Assembly (NCBI GenBank): GCA_002358965.1
Contig: DEPW01000126.1
Coordinates: 447 to 11,563, forward strand
Source: Bacteroidales bacterium UBA3382
GTDB taxonomy: Bacteria > Bacteroidota > Bacteroidia > Bacteroidales > UBA932
Direction: 5' to 3'
Length of the DNA stretch: 11,117 nucleotides
This document shows positions 1 through 7,462 of this stretch, piece after piece. A program made the translations under genes and the position numbers. The notes under the pieces were generated by a model, which was given only the letters and a program-made list of their open reading frames with translations, ran no database searches and had not been told where the DNA came from. The number at the start of each line of letters is the position of its first letter. Within the stretch, counting starts at the first letter, position 1.

Positions 1-102
1 CCAGTGGAATGGATTTCAGAAGTGATAGCCTCGCAAAACCGGTCATCCGCCGGACAGTCCGTTCCCGGAAAGGCGCTTTTCCTGACCAGGGTAGAATACT
101 GA
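1..102 (+). CDS. truA: tRNA pseudouridine synthase A, C-terminal end (partial at 5')
   Basis: Frame 1 is open from the first base and ends at TGA 100-102, giving 34 residues that begin PVEWISEVIAS and end ALFLTRVEY. This matches the C-terminal signature of TruA as I remember it from E. coli and Bacteroides: a helix ending in a basic 'R..AG' segment, then P-x-x-x-L-x-L-x-x-V-x-Y. TruA makes pseudouridine at positions 38-40 of the tRNA anticodon arm; its catalytic Asp lies far upstream of this window. A possible hairpin follows the stop and a promoter for exbB lies just beyond, so truA is probably the last gene of the preceding unit. Identification rests on a short segment, so confidence is moderate. 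Confidence 0.72.
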   Translation, partial: PVEWISEVIASQNRSSAGQSVPGKALFLTRVEY

Positions 103-134
103 CCGCGCACGGCCTGCGGAGAACAATTTTTTTT
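103..134 (+). terminator. possible weak intrinsic terminator after truA
   Basis: CCGCG (103-107) can pair with TGCGG (115-119), five pairs including one G-T, around a 7-base loop. A run of eight T follows at 127-134. The hairpin starts directly after the truA stop, which fits a terminator. The stem is short and seven bases separate it from the T run, which is longer than usual. The T run may instead be an A/T-rich element of the promoter that starts within it. Confidence 0.3.
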
Positions 135-163
135 GAATAATTCAAAAGCGATTCATATCTTTG
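132..163 (+). promoter_or_regulatory. Bacteroidota-type promoter for the exbB operon
   Basis: TTTG at 132-135 and TATCTTTG at 156-163 match the Bacteroidota -33 (TTTG) and -7 (TAnnTTTG) elements exactly. They are 20 bases apart, inside the usual range. Transcription would start near 170, about 25 bases upstream of the ATG at 196. This is the best promoter match in the window. Its position inside a possible TTG-initiated extension argues that exbB starts at 196. Confidence 0.65.
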
Positions 164-195
164 CCGTCTTGTTACAAAACACACGATGTACTGAT

Positions 196-906
196 ATGAT
201 TCTGACTTTATTATTGACCAATCTCATTGCCGCAGAGGCTGAAACCGTAGCACAAGCCGCTCCGGTCGAAGAGGAAATGACTTTCTCGCTAATCGATATG
301 GCCGTCAAGGGCGGCTGGCTGATGATAGTGCTCCTGGCGCTCTCCATCGTCGCCATCTATATTTTCGGGAAAAAATGGTGGATGATCAGGAAAGCCGGGA
401 AGGTGGACAGGAATTTCATCAAGGACATACACTCCCTGATCAAGGACGGGAAAATCAAATCCGCAATGTCTCTGTGCAGGAAATTCGATTCACCCATAGC
501 CAGACTCGTGGAAAAGGGCATCGAAAGGATGGGAAGACCGCTCCAGGACATACAGACGGCCGTGGAAAATACCGGCAATATGGAAGTCGCCAGACTCGAA
601 AAGGGACTCCCGCTGCTTGCGACCGTAGCCGGAGGAGCCCCTATGATAGGTTTCCTCGGAACAGTAATGGGCATGATACAGGCCTTCTTCAACATGTCGC
701 AGGCAGGAAACAACATCGACATCACGCTCCTTTCGGGCGGAATATATACCGCAATGGTGACGACTGTCGGCGGCCTCATAGTCGGAATCCTTGCGTATTT
801 CGGATACAACTATCTGACTTCCAGCATTTCCGACCTTGTCTTCAAGATGGAAAGCACGACTATAGCATTCATGGACATGCTTAACGAACCGTCTGAAAAA
901 CAGTAA
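196..906 (+). CDS. exbB: MotA/TolQ/ExbB proton channel family protein
   Basis: This 236-residue inner-membrane protein is the channel-forming subunit of a proton-driven motor (ExbB-ExbD-TonB or TolQ-TolR-TolA type). The first 15 residues are hydrophobic and resemble a signal peptide or extra N-terminal segment, often seen in Bacteroidota homologues. Three membrane helices follow at about 39-58, 138-165 and 178-207. The large cytoplasmic loop lies between the first and second. The family motifs GFLGTVMGM (152-160) and TTVGG (189-193) are present in the second and third helices and line the ion path. The ATG at 196 was chosen over a TTG at 133 because a strong promoter covers 132-163. exbD follows after 3 bases. 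Whether it serves TonB transport or a Tol-like envelope role cannot be told from this gene alone. Confidence 0.93.
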   Translation: MILTLLLTNLIAAEAETVAQAAPVEEEMTFSLIDMAVKGGWLMIVLLALSIVAIYIFGKKWWMIRKAGKVDRNFIKDIHSLIKDGKIKSAMSLCRKFDSPIARLVEKGIERMGRPLQDIQTAVENTGNMEVARLEKGLPLLATVAGGAPMIGFLGTVMGMIQAFFNMSQAGNNIDITLLSGGIYTAMVTTVGGLIVGILAYFGYNYLTSSISDLVFKMESTTIAFMDMLNEPSEKQ

Positions 907-909
907 GCC

Positions 910-1323
910 ATGGCCATAAAGAGACGGACTAAAGTAGATGCATCGTTCTCGATGTCCTCGATGACGGATATCGTCTTCCTGCTGCTGATATTCTTCCTGG
1001 TGACATCGACACTGATCAATCCGAACGCCTTGAAGCTCCTGCTTCCGAAAAGCACCGGACAGATAGCCGCCAAGGCGACTTCGAGCGTGTCTATCAAACA
1101 CTATGTGGACAAAGGCACATTTTCCTACCACATAAACGGGGACGCCACCCCGGTCAGGTTCGACGAGATAGAGCCCATGCTCAACGAACTGCTCAATGAC
1201 GAAGAAGACCCGACATTCTCGATATACGCGGACCAGACCGTACCTATCAGCGAAGTCGTGAAAGTAATGAATATAGCAAAGCGCAATCATTACAAAGTGA
1301 TACTGGCTACATCGCCTGAATAG
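910..1323 (+). CDS. exbD: ExbD/TolR family biopolymer transport protein
   Basis: This 137-residue protein has a short basic cytoplasmic N-terminus (KRRTK), one membrane helix at about 18-38 and a periplasmic domain. It partners ExbB. The helix opens with the hallmark S-M-T-D-I-V-F-L-L-L-I-F-F. Asp20 corresponds to the proton-carrying Asp of E. coli ExbD (Asp25) and TolR (Asp23). The periplasmic part (about 40-137) has the family fold pattern ending in a 'V..V...A......V.LAT' strand-helix-strand. Length is normal. It lies 3 bases after exbB and 4 bases before the TonB-like gene, so the three are surely co-transcribed and probably translationally coupled. Confidence 0.93.
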   Translation: MAIKRRTKVDASFSMSSMTDIVFLLLIFFLVTSTLINPNALKLLLPKSTGQIAAKATSSVSIKHYVDKGTFSYHINGDATPVRFDEIEPMLNELLNDEEDPTFSIYADQTVPISEVVKVMNIAKRNHYKVILATSPE

Positions 1324-1327
1324 CCCA

Positions 1328-2131
1328 ATGCATACGGGGGACGAAATGGGAGATTACGAACAGTTGCAGGAACAGACCAGAAAGAAATCGGTCGTTGCCG
1401 GAGTAGTCGCGGCCGTCGTTTTCCACGCCTGCATACTTGCCGTACTGTTTTTCACCGGATTGAAATACATTTACCCTCCCCCGGCCGAAACGGGAATAGA
1501 GATCTCGTTCGAAGAAGAGCGGCAGCAGGAAACGATCGAAGCGGTATCGGGAACGGCACCCCGCTCTCCTGCAGTCAGGCCCCAGGAGGATGTCAGGCTC
1601 GCAAGAGCGTCCCAGGCGCCGTATGAAGGCGAAAAGCCGAACGAGGCCGAAGAAGCCGTAAATGACGATTTCGGCGATGTGGAGACTCCAGACCCCAGGC
1701 CGGAAACGGAAAAAAAGGAAATCGACAAACGGGCTCTTTTCCCGTCCGCCGACAACAAAGCCGCGAAAGACACCCTGGCCGCCCAGACCAGCGCCTTCAT
1801 AGCCGAAGCGCTCGCTCCGGGACATCCGCAGGGCAATACCGAAAACGCCAGGAACGAAGACAGCCCGAATGTGAACCTGCCCGGGCGCAAGCTCATGGGA
1901 GAGCTGCCTGAACCGGAAGACGACATGATGAAAGAAGGAAAGGTGGTAGTCTCGATCTGGGTAGACAGCAACGGCAAAGTCACCAGGGCGGTCGCAGGGG
2001 CGCCTGGCACTACACTTAACGACCACCGGATCTGGAAAGCTGCCGAAGAGGCGGCCATGAAAGCGAGATTCGATGCAAGCACGGACATATCCCAGGAAGG
2101 GACGATAACTTATATTTATACTTTAAAATAA
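1328..2131 (+). CDS. tonB: TonB-family energy transducer
   Basis: This 267-residue protein is anchored by one membrane helix (about 21-44) and crosses the periplasm to carry the motor force of ExbB/ExbD to the outer membrane. His33 lies inside the helix, as does the conserved His20 of E. coli TonB. The middle (about 45-185) is acidic and proline-bearing, lacks predicted structure and probably spans the periplasm. The C-terminal domain (about 185-267) has the TonB/TolA-like pattern 'EGKVVVSIWVD..GKV', then 'A...A...RF', ending 'GTITYIYTLK'. It lacks the YP motif that often opens classical TonB domains, so a TolA-like role is possible. A second ATG at 1346 would remove six residues and leave a 22-base gap; the first start gives a 4-base gap. 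rluB follows after 2 bases. Confidence 0.85.
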   Translation: MHTGDEMGDYEQLQEQTRKKSVVAGVVAAVVFHACILAVLFFTGLKYIYPPPAETGIEISFEEERQQETIEAVSGTAPRSPAVRPQEDVRLARASQAPYEGEKPNEAEEAVNDDFGDVETPDPRPETEKKEIDKRALFPSADNKAAKDTLAAQTSAFIAEALAPGHPQGNTENARNEDSPNVNLPGRKLMGELPEPEDDMMKEGKVVVSIWVDSNGKVTRAVAGAPGTTLNDHRIWKAAEEAAMKARFDASTDISQEGTITYIYTLK

Positions 2132-2133
2132 AG

Positions 2134-3357
2134 ATGGTTAAAGATTTTCAACGCAAAGGCAGTTCCGCCGAAGATGGCGCAGCGCCTAAAAGGACTTACC
2201 GCAAAAGGGAAGAGAGTTCATTCGGAAACGGTTTTCGGAAAAAATCCGGAAACGATGATTTTGACAAACGGGAATCGAACCGCGGCTTCAGAAGGAGCGA
2301 AGGCGGCGATTTCGGAAGAAGAGACGACCGCGGTTTCAGAAGGAGCGAAGGCCGCGATTTCGAAAGGAGAGACGACCGCGGCTTCAGAAGAAGAGAAGGC
2401 CGCGATTTCGGAAGAAGAGACGACCGCGGCGGCTTTGACAGGAGCGAAGACCGCGGCTTCAGAAGAAGCGGCGGTTTCAGCCGCAAAGAACACGAAAGGC
2501 CGTCATTCGAGCCCAACGGCTTCCGCAGTGAACGCCGCAGATTCGAATCCGACAGCTATGGCGATTTCAGGAAAAGTCCATCCAAGAATGTCAAAAGCAC
2601 CTTCAAGGAGGCACGCAAGATTTATAAGCGCGAAGTGGCACTCACGGACGAAGTGCGCCTGAACAAATTCATCGCCAATTCGGGCATATGCTCACGCAGA
2701 GAGGCCGACAATTATATCCAGGCCGGTCTGATAACAGTAAACGGGACGACAGTCACCGAACTGGGAGTCAAAGTAAAGCCGACAGACGACATCCGTTTCA
2801 ACGGCGAAAGGCTGCTGGGCGAATCCAAGGTATACATAGTCATGAACAAGCCGAAAGACTATGTGACGACTACAAGCGATCCGCATGCGGAAAAGACCGT
2901 GATGGATCTCCTGACAGGCTGCAAGCACAGGGTCTTCCCTGTAGGACGGCTCGACAGATCCACTACGGGAGTGCTGTTGTTCACCAACGACGGCAACCTC
3001 GCCGAAAAGCTCACCCACCCTTCGTACAACAAGAAGAAGATATATCAGGTCACCCTGGACCGCAAACTGTCCAAACAGGATTTCGACAGCATACTCAAAG
3101 GCATCGAACTCCCTGACGGCGAAATCCATGCCGACGAACTCGCATATATCGACAACGACCAGCATGTCGTGGGCGTTTCGATCCACTCGGGAAGGAACCG
3201 TATCATCAGGAGGATATTCGAATCGCTGGGATACAAAGTGACGAAACTCGACAGAGTATATTTTGCAGGCCTTACCAAGAAGAGACTCCGCAAAGGAGAG
3301 TGGAGATACCTCTCCGAGAAAGAAGTGAACATGTTGATGATGGGGGCATACGAATAA
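2134..3357 (+). CDS. rluB: 23S rRNA pseudouridine synthase (RluB/RsuA family) with repetitive Arg-rich N-terminal tail
   Basis: This 407-residue protein converts a uridine of ribosomal RNA to pseudouridine. An S4 RNA-binding domain starts near residue 176 (LNKFIANSG, CSRREAD, VNG) and is followed by the RsuA/RluB catalytic domain (about 232-380). The catalytic motif is GRLDRSTTGVLLFTNDG, with the nucleophilic Asp at 274. The C-terminal RNA-contact segment 'SGRNRIIRRIFESLGY' is intact. The first 170 residues are not part of the usual E. coli enzyme. They are low-complexity, rich in Arg, Gly, Asp and Phe, and include a 16-residue tandem repeat. This tail is probably disordered and RNA-binding. 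The family includes RluB (23S 2605), RluF, RluE and RsuA; RluB is the commonest assignment in Bacteroidota, but the target base is inferred. Its stop overlaps the era start (TAATG). Confidence 0.88.
   Translation: MVKDFQRKGSSAEDGAAPKRTYRKREESSFGNGFRKKSGNDDFDKRESNRGFRRSEGGDFGRRDDRGFRRSEGRDFERRDDRGFRRREGRDFGRRDDRGGFDRSEDRGFRRSGGFSRKEHERPSFEPNGFRSERRRFESDSYGDFRKSPSKNVKSTFKEARKIYKREVALTDEVRLNKFIANSGICSRREADNYIQAGLITVNGTTVTELGVKVKPTDDIRFNGERLLGESKVYIVMNKPKDYVTTTSDPHAEKTVMDLLTGCKHRVFPVGRLDRSTTGVLLFTNDGNLAEKLTHPSYNKKKIYQVTLDRKLSKQDFDSILKGIELPDGEIHADELAYIDNDQHVVGVSIHSGRNRIIRRIFESLGYKVTKLDRVYFAGLTKKRLRKGEWRYLSEKEVNMLMMGAYE
2281..2451 (+). repeat. in-frame 48-bp tandem repeat in rluB
   Basis: Three consecutive 48-base units lie at 2281-2328, 2329-2376 and 2377-2424, followed by a shortened unit at 2425-2451 and a decayed restart at 2452. 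Each unit begins CGCGG(C/T)TTCAGAAG and ends GAGACGAC. The encoded 16-residue unit is RGF-RR-(S/R)-EG-(G/R)-DF-(G/E)-RRDD. Because 48 is a multiple of three, the repeat keeps frame and also leaves other frames open, which creates spurious antisense ORFs. Few differences between units suggest recent expansion or homogenisation, so copy number may vary among strains. Confidence 0.9.
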
Positions 3358-4259
3358 TGGACTCTAAACATCAGGGCAAAAGGCACAGGGCAGGATTCGT
3401 AAATATCATAGGAAACCCTAATGTCGGCAAATCCACCCTCATGAACGCCCTTGTCGGTGAAAAGCTTTCGATTGTCACCGCCAAGGCCCAGACGACAAGG
3501 CACAGGATAATGGGGATTGTCAACGGGGAAGACTACCAGATAGTCTACTCCGACACCCCCGGCATCCTCAAGCCGAACTACAGGCTCCAGCAGGACATGC
3601 TCGAATTCGTCGACACCGCGCTCGGCGATGCCGACATCATACTGTATGTCACCGACACTGTCGAAAAGAGGGACAAAAACTACCGGTACATCGAGAAACT
3701 GAAGAAAATCGAATGTCCCGTAATCGTGGTCGTCAACAAAATCGACATCAGCGACCAGCAGACCGTCATGGATCTGATGAAGGCCTGGCAGCAAGAGCTG
3801 CCTCATGCCACGGTACTGCCTGTATCGGCAAAAGAGAGATTCAACCTCGAAAATGTGTTCGACACGATAGTATCGAACCTGCCGGAGGCCCCGGCCTGGT
3901 TCGACAAAGACACTTTCACGGACAAAAACCTCCGCTTCTTCGCTTCGGAAATCATCAGGGAAAAGATATTCCTGAACTGTTCCCAGGAAGTCCCTTACAG
4001 CTGCGAAGTGGCCATAGAGAAGTTCACGGAAGGAGCCAGAAGATACGACATCAGCGCTGTCATCAATGTCATACGCGACAGCCAGAAAGGCATCATCATA
4101 GGCAAAGGGGGGTCGATGCTTAAGAAAATAGGCACCGAAGCCAGACTGGACATGGAGGACTTTTTCGAGAAAAAAGTATTCCTCGAACTTTTCGTAAAAG
4201 TCAACCCCGACTGGAGAGACGAAAAGAAAGAACTTAAGAAATTCGGTTACGAATCATAA
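3357..4259 (+). CDS. era: GTPase Era, 16S rRNA-binding ribosome assembly factor
   Basis: This 300-residue GTPase binds the 3' end of 16S rRNA and promotes 30S maturation. The GTP-binding motifs are all present: G1 GNPNVGKST (19-27), G2 AQTTRHR (44-50), G3 DTPG (66-69) and G4 NKID (127-130). The C-terminal KH domain carries its RNA-binding loop GIIIGKGG (245-252). Length matches E. coli Era (301). The ATG at 3357 shares its A with the TAA of rluB, so translation is probably coupled; a longer reading from 3300 would lie inside rluB and adds nothing conserved. Pairing with a pseudouridine synthase gene fits a shared role in ribosome production. Confidence 0.96.
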   Translation: MDSKHQGKRHRAGFVNIIGNPNVGKSTLMNALVGEKLSIVTAKAQTTRHRIMGIVNGEDYQIVYSDTPGILKPNYRLQQDMLEFVDTALGDADIILYVTDTVEKRDKNYRYIEKLKKIECPVIVVVNKIDISDQQTVMDLMKAWQQELPHATVLPVSAKERFNLENVFDTIVSNLPEAPAWFDKDTFTDKNLRFFASEIIREKIFLNCSQEVPYSCEVAIEKFTEGARRYDISAVINVIRDSQKGIIIGKGGSMLKKIGTEARLDMEDFFEKKVFLELFVKVNPDWRDEKKELKKFGYES

Positions 4260-4284
4260 ACGGTTTTTTTAACGGACAAAGTAC

Positions 4285-6921
4285 ATGGGCGACGATATCA
4301 GAAACGACAATCCGGGGAAATTCGACAATCTCACAAAGTCCGAAGGCGGCAACAGATACAAGCTGTCCGGCATGTTCAAGGATTGGTTCCTCGACTATGC
4401 TTCATATGTAATACTCGAAAGGGCCGTGCCGCATATCGGTGACGGGCTCAAGCCAGTACAGAGACGCATCCTGCACGCGATGAAGAAGAGCGACGACGGA
4501 AGGTTCACGAAAGTCGCCTCGATAGTCGGAGATGCGATGAAGTACCATCCGCACGGCAACGCTTCGATAGAGGACGCCCTCGTCCAGTTGGGACAGAAGA
4601 ACCTGCTCGTCGATTGCCAGGGAAACTGGGGAAACATCATAACCGGAGACCCTAACGCCGCATCGAGGTACATCGAAGCGAGGCTTACCAAATTCGCCAA
4701 CGAAGTGGTCTTCAATCCGAAGACCACAGACTGGATGAACTCGTACGACGGCCGCAACCAGGAACCCGTGGAACTGCCTGTCAAATTTCCGCTCCTCCTT
4801 GCACAGGGAGCGGAAGGCATCGCCGTCGGGCTTGCCTCCAAGATACTTCCGCACAACTTCAACGAGCTCCTCGACGCATCGATCGCCTACCTAAAGGGAG
4901 AAGCATTCGAACTTTATCCAGATTTTCCTACCGGAGGCACTGCAGACTGCTCGCGTTACAACAAGGGCAACAGGGGCGGGAGCGTGAAAATCAGGGTCGA
5001 CATAGAAAAACTCGACAAGAAGACCCTCGTCATCAAGGAAGTACCGTTCGGCAAGACAGCGCCGGCACTCATAGACAGCATCCTGAAAGCCAACGAAAGC
5101 GGAAAAATCAAAATCAAGAAAGTTGAGAATTTCTCTACCAAGAATGCCGAAATCGTAGTCCACCTCAACAACGATGTTTCGCCGGACAAGACAATAGACG
5201 CCCTGTACGCCTTTACCGACTGCGAAACATCCATCAGTCCGAACATGTGCGTGATCAAGGACGGCAAGCCTTTCTTCACGAACACGGACGAACTCCTCAA
5301 ATACAACACCGACCACACGAAAGATCTGCTCGGGAAAGAACTGCGCATACGCCTCGACGAACTCGAGGCCGAATGGCATTATTCCTCCCTCGAAAAAATA
5401 TATTTCGAAAACAGGGTATACAAAATCCTCGAAAAGGACGAAGCGCGAAACTGGGAACAACAGCTCGACGAAACTTTCGCCGAGATGAACAGATACCGCG
5501 ACAGGCTGCGCCGTGACATCACCAGGGAAGACATCGACAAGCTCGTCGAAAAACCAGTCAGGAAGATTTCCAAGTTCGATGTAAAGGCCGTGGACGAAAA
5601 GATTCGCTCACTGGAGAGCGAAATGGACCGGTGCAATTACGATCTGGGACATCTTAACGAATACACTATCAAATGGTTCGAATCCCTGAAGAAAAAATAC
5701 GGCAAGGATTATCCCCGACGCACCCGCATATCCAATTTTGAGAACATCGAAGTGTCGAGGGTGCGCATAGCCAATTCGAAACTGTATGTAAACAAGGCCG
5801 AGGGCTTCATCGGCACCGGACTGAAGAAAGAAGACAACGGCGAATATGTCTGCGACTGCTCGGACATGGACGAAATCATCGTCTTCATGAAGAACGGGAA
5901 GTTCATCATCACAAAGGTCCAGGAGAAAGAATTCATCGGGAAAAACATCATCTACGCGGCAGTGTTCAACCGTAATGACACAAGGACCATTTACAATGCG
6001 ATATACCGGGACGGAAAGGCAGGGACCACATACGCGAAACGCTTTGCGACAGGCGGCATCACAAGGGACAAGGAATACGATCTCACCCAAGGCACCGAAG
6101 GCTCGTGCGTACTTTGGTTCAGCGCAAATCCTAACGGAGAAGCCGAGACATTGAAAATAAGTTTCAAACCGAAACCGAAACTCAAGAAACTCAGCGACGA
6201 ATTCGACTTTTCCAAACTTGCGATAAAGGGAAGGACGGCGATGGGAAACATCGTCACCAAGAACCAGATTTCGCGAATCAGCCTAAAATCCAAAGGAGTA
6301 TCGACACTTGGAGGCAAACCCGTATGGTTCGACGAAGACATCAACAGGCTGAACGAGGACTCACGCGGACGGCTGCTCGGAGAGTTCAGCGACGATGACC
6401 AGATACTCGCAATCTGCAAAGACGGCTCCTTCTACACGACAAATTACGATCTGAGCAACCGATACCAGGGCGACTTGCTGAAGGTGGAGAAACTGGATAC
6501 CGGGAAAACATATACCGCCATATATTTCGACGGAGAAGCCCAGGCATTCTATATCAAGCGCTTCGGCATAGGAAAAGGCCAGCAGGGCAATCTGCTTCCC
6601 GACAAGCAGGGGTCGTACCTCGTAGCGATTTCAGATGACCCAAGACCGAGAATCGAAATCACTTTCACCGGCAAGAACAGCGGAAGGAATCCTGAAATCA
6701 TCGATGCCGAAAGCTTCATCGGGAAGAAACTTTACACGGCCAAAGGAAAGAGGGCGACAAATTACATGGTCGGCTCTATCCTGTTCATAGCCCCCGCACC
6801 GTCACCGGAACCAGAACCGGAAACTGAACCTGAACCTGAACCGGGACCGAAAACGGAACCGGAATCCGTCCAGGGGCAGGACAATGGTGTGGATGACGAA
6901 TGGGAAGGGACATTGTTCTGA
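4285..6921 (+). CDS. parC: DNA topoisomerase IV subunit A
   Basis: This 878-residue protein is the DNA breakage-reunion subunit of topoisomerase IV, which unlinks daughter chromosomes with ParE. The N-terminal winged-helix region has QRRILHAMKK and KYHPHGN, and the catalytic Tyr is Tyr129 in ASRYIEARL. The tower and coiled-coil arms span roughly 180-480. The C-terminal DNA-wrapping beta-pinwheel spans roughly 490-830 and has no exact GyrA box, which supports ParC over GyrA. At the positions equivalent to E. coli ParC Ser80 and Glu84 there are Ala and Asp. I recall Ala at the first position in other Bacteroidota ParC. Residues 837-878 form a Pro-Glu repeat tail ending in DDEWEGTLF. parE is not in the window. 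A 25-base gap containing eight T's separates it from era, and aroK follows after 16 bases. Confidence 0.93.
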   Translation: MGDDIRNDNPGKFDNLTKSEGGNRYKLSGMFKDWFLDYASYVILERAVPHIGDGLKPVQRRILHAMKKSDDGRFTKVASIVGDAMKYHPHGNASIEDALVQLGQKNLLVDCQGNWGNIITGDPNAASRYIEARLTKFANEVVFNPKTTDWMNSYDGRNQEPVELPVKFPLLLAQGAEGIAVGLASKILPHNFNELLDASIAYLKGEAFELYPDFPTGGTADCSRYNKGNRGGSVKIRVDIEKLDKKTLVIKEVPFGKTAPALIDSILKANESGKIKIKKVENFSTKNAEIVVHLNNDVSPDKTIDALYAFTDCETSISPNMCVIKDGKPFFTNTDELLKYNTDHTKDLLGKELRIRLDELEAEWHYSSLEKIYFENRVYKILEKDEARNWEQQLDETFAEMNRYRDRLRRDITREDIDKLVEKPVRKISKFDVKAVDEKIRSLESEMDRCNYDLGHLNEYTIKWFESLKKKYGKDYPRRTRISNFENIEVSRVRIANSKLYVNKAEGFIGTGLKKEDNGEYVCDCSDMDEIIVFMKNGKFIITKVQEKEFIGKNIIYAAVFNRNDTRTIYNAIYRDGKAGTTYAKRFATGGITRDKEYDLTQGTEGSCVLWFSANPNGEAETLKISFKPKPKLKKLSDEFDFSKLAIKGRTAMGNIVTKNQISRISLKSKGVSTLGGKPVWFDEDINRLNEDSRGRLLGEFSDDDQILAICKDGSFYTTNYDLSNRYQGDLLKVEKLDTGKTYTAIYFDGEAQAFYIKRFGIGKGQQGNLLPDKQGSYLVAISDDPRPRIEITFTGKNSGRNPEIIDAESFIGKKLYTAKGKRATNYMVGSILFIAPAPSPEPEPETEPEPEPGPKTEPESVQGQDNGVDDEWEGTLF
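6787..6876 (+). repeat. Pro-Glu dipeptide repeat coding the acidic tail of ParC
   Basis: Near the 3' end of parC the sequence alternates codons for Pro with Glu or Thr, using units such as GAACCGGAA and GAACCTGAA. It codes P-E-P-E-P-E-T-E-P-E-P-E-P and a partial restart. The result is a stiff, strongly acidic linker between the DNA-wrapping domain and the last residues (DDEWEGTLF). Such simple repeats change length easily by slippage. Confidence 0.75.
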
Positions 6922-6937
6922 CAAAATCCCATCCGTA

Positions 6938-7459
6938 ATGATCTTCACACTGATAGGCTTCATGGGATGCGGAAAGAGCAGCGTCGGCAAATGCCTTGCC
7001 GCCAGGCTCGGCTGGGACTTTGCCGATTCCGACGCCCTGATCCAAGAGGGTGAAAAGACGAGTATTCCCGAAATCTTCGCTTCTCGGGGGGAAAGCGGCT
7101 TCAGGGAAATCGAATACCGTTACATTTCCGAAGAGATTGGCAGATACGGCCCCGGCAGCGGCCATTTGCTGTTTTCCCTCGGCGGTGGGGCTCCGGTATA
7201 CGGACCGACATACAGACTCATCAGCGAAAGGACATTTGCAATATATCTGAAATGCCCCGAAGAAGAACTGATAGACAATCTCATCATTGACGGCATAGGG
7301 AACAGGCCTATGCTCTCGGGAGGGGATCTGCCTTCAAAAGTAAGGTCTTTGCTGTCCGAGCGCGAGCCAGTCTACTCCGGCTGCGCCAGGCTGACGGTAC
7401 ATCCTTACTCTCTGACTCCCGAAATGCTGCTTGCCGAACTGAGGCGAACGGCACTGTAA
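6938..7459 (+). CDS. aroK: shikimate kinase
   Basis: This 173-residue cytoplasmic enzyme phosphorylates shikimate with ATP on the way to chorismate and the aromatic amino acids. The Walker A loop is GFMGCGKS (7-14). The shikimate-binding DSD is at 30-32, FREIE at 55-59 (with Arg56), and the glycine loop LGGG at 81-84. The lid Arg is in GNRPML (Arg123), and the adenine-side Arg142 and Tyr146 lie in R-E-P-V-Y. Length is typical for the family. The ATG at 6938 puts the P-loop at the normal distance from the N-terminus; upstream in-frame starts overlap parC and encode no conserved residues. It is the last gene of the plus-strand operon and ends 3 bases from the convergent coaE stop. Confidence 0.95.
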   Translation: MIFTLIGFMGCGKSSVGKCLAARLGWDFADSDALIQEGEKTSIPEIFASRGESGFREIEYRYISEEIGRYGPGSGHLLFSLGGGAPVYGPTYRLISERTFAIYLKCPEEELIDNLIIDGIGNRPMLSGGDLPSKVRSLLSEREPVYSGCARLTVHPYSLTPEMLLAELRRTAL

Positions 7460-7462
7460 GGG

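Noticed and set aside
133..195. TTG-initiated 21-residue extension of exbB
   Set aside because: The stretch holds an exact -33/-7 promoter pair, so most of it is probably not in the mRNA; the added residues look unlike a signal or membrane segment, and ATG 196 gives a normal family length.
490..1290. 266-residue antisense open frame across exbB and exbD
   Set aside because: It lies opposite two clear membrane-protein genes, has no recognisable domain and an odd composition (many H, R, Y, C), as expected from a shadow frame in G+C-rich codons.
1307..2026. 239-residue antisense open frame across tonB
   Set aside because: No domain is recognisable and it is Arg/Phe-rich in the way shadows of Glu/Ala/Pro-rich coding sequence are.
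2174..2662. Overlapping open frames on both strands inside the rluB repeat
   Set aside because: The 48-base period is a multiple of three, so any frame free of stops in one unit stays open through all units. The products are monotonous Ala/Glu or Ser/Leu repeats.
3045..3806. 253-residue antisense open frame across the rluB-era junction
   Set aside because: It crosses two strongly identified genes and has no recognisable motif.
4260..4284. T run before parC as a terminator
   Set aside because: Eight T's at 4264-4270 and nearby are flanked by a direct repeat (AACGG), not by an inverted repeat, so no hairpin forms.
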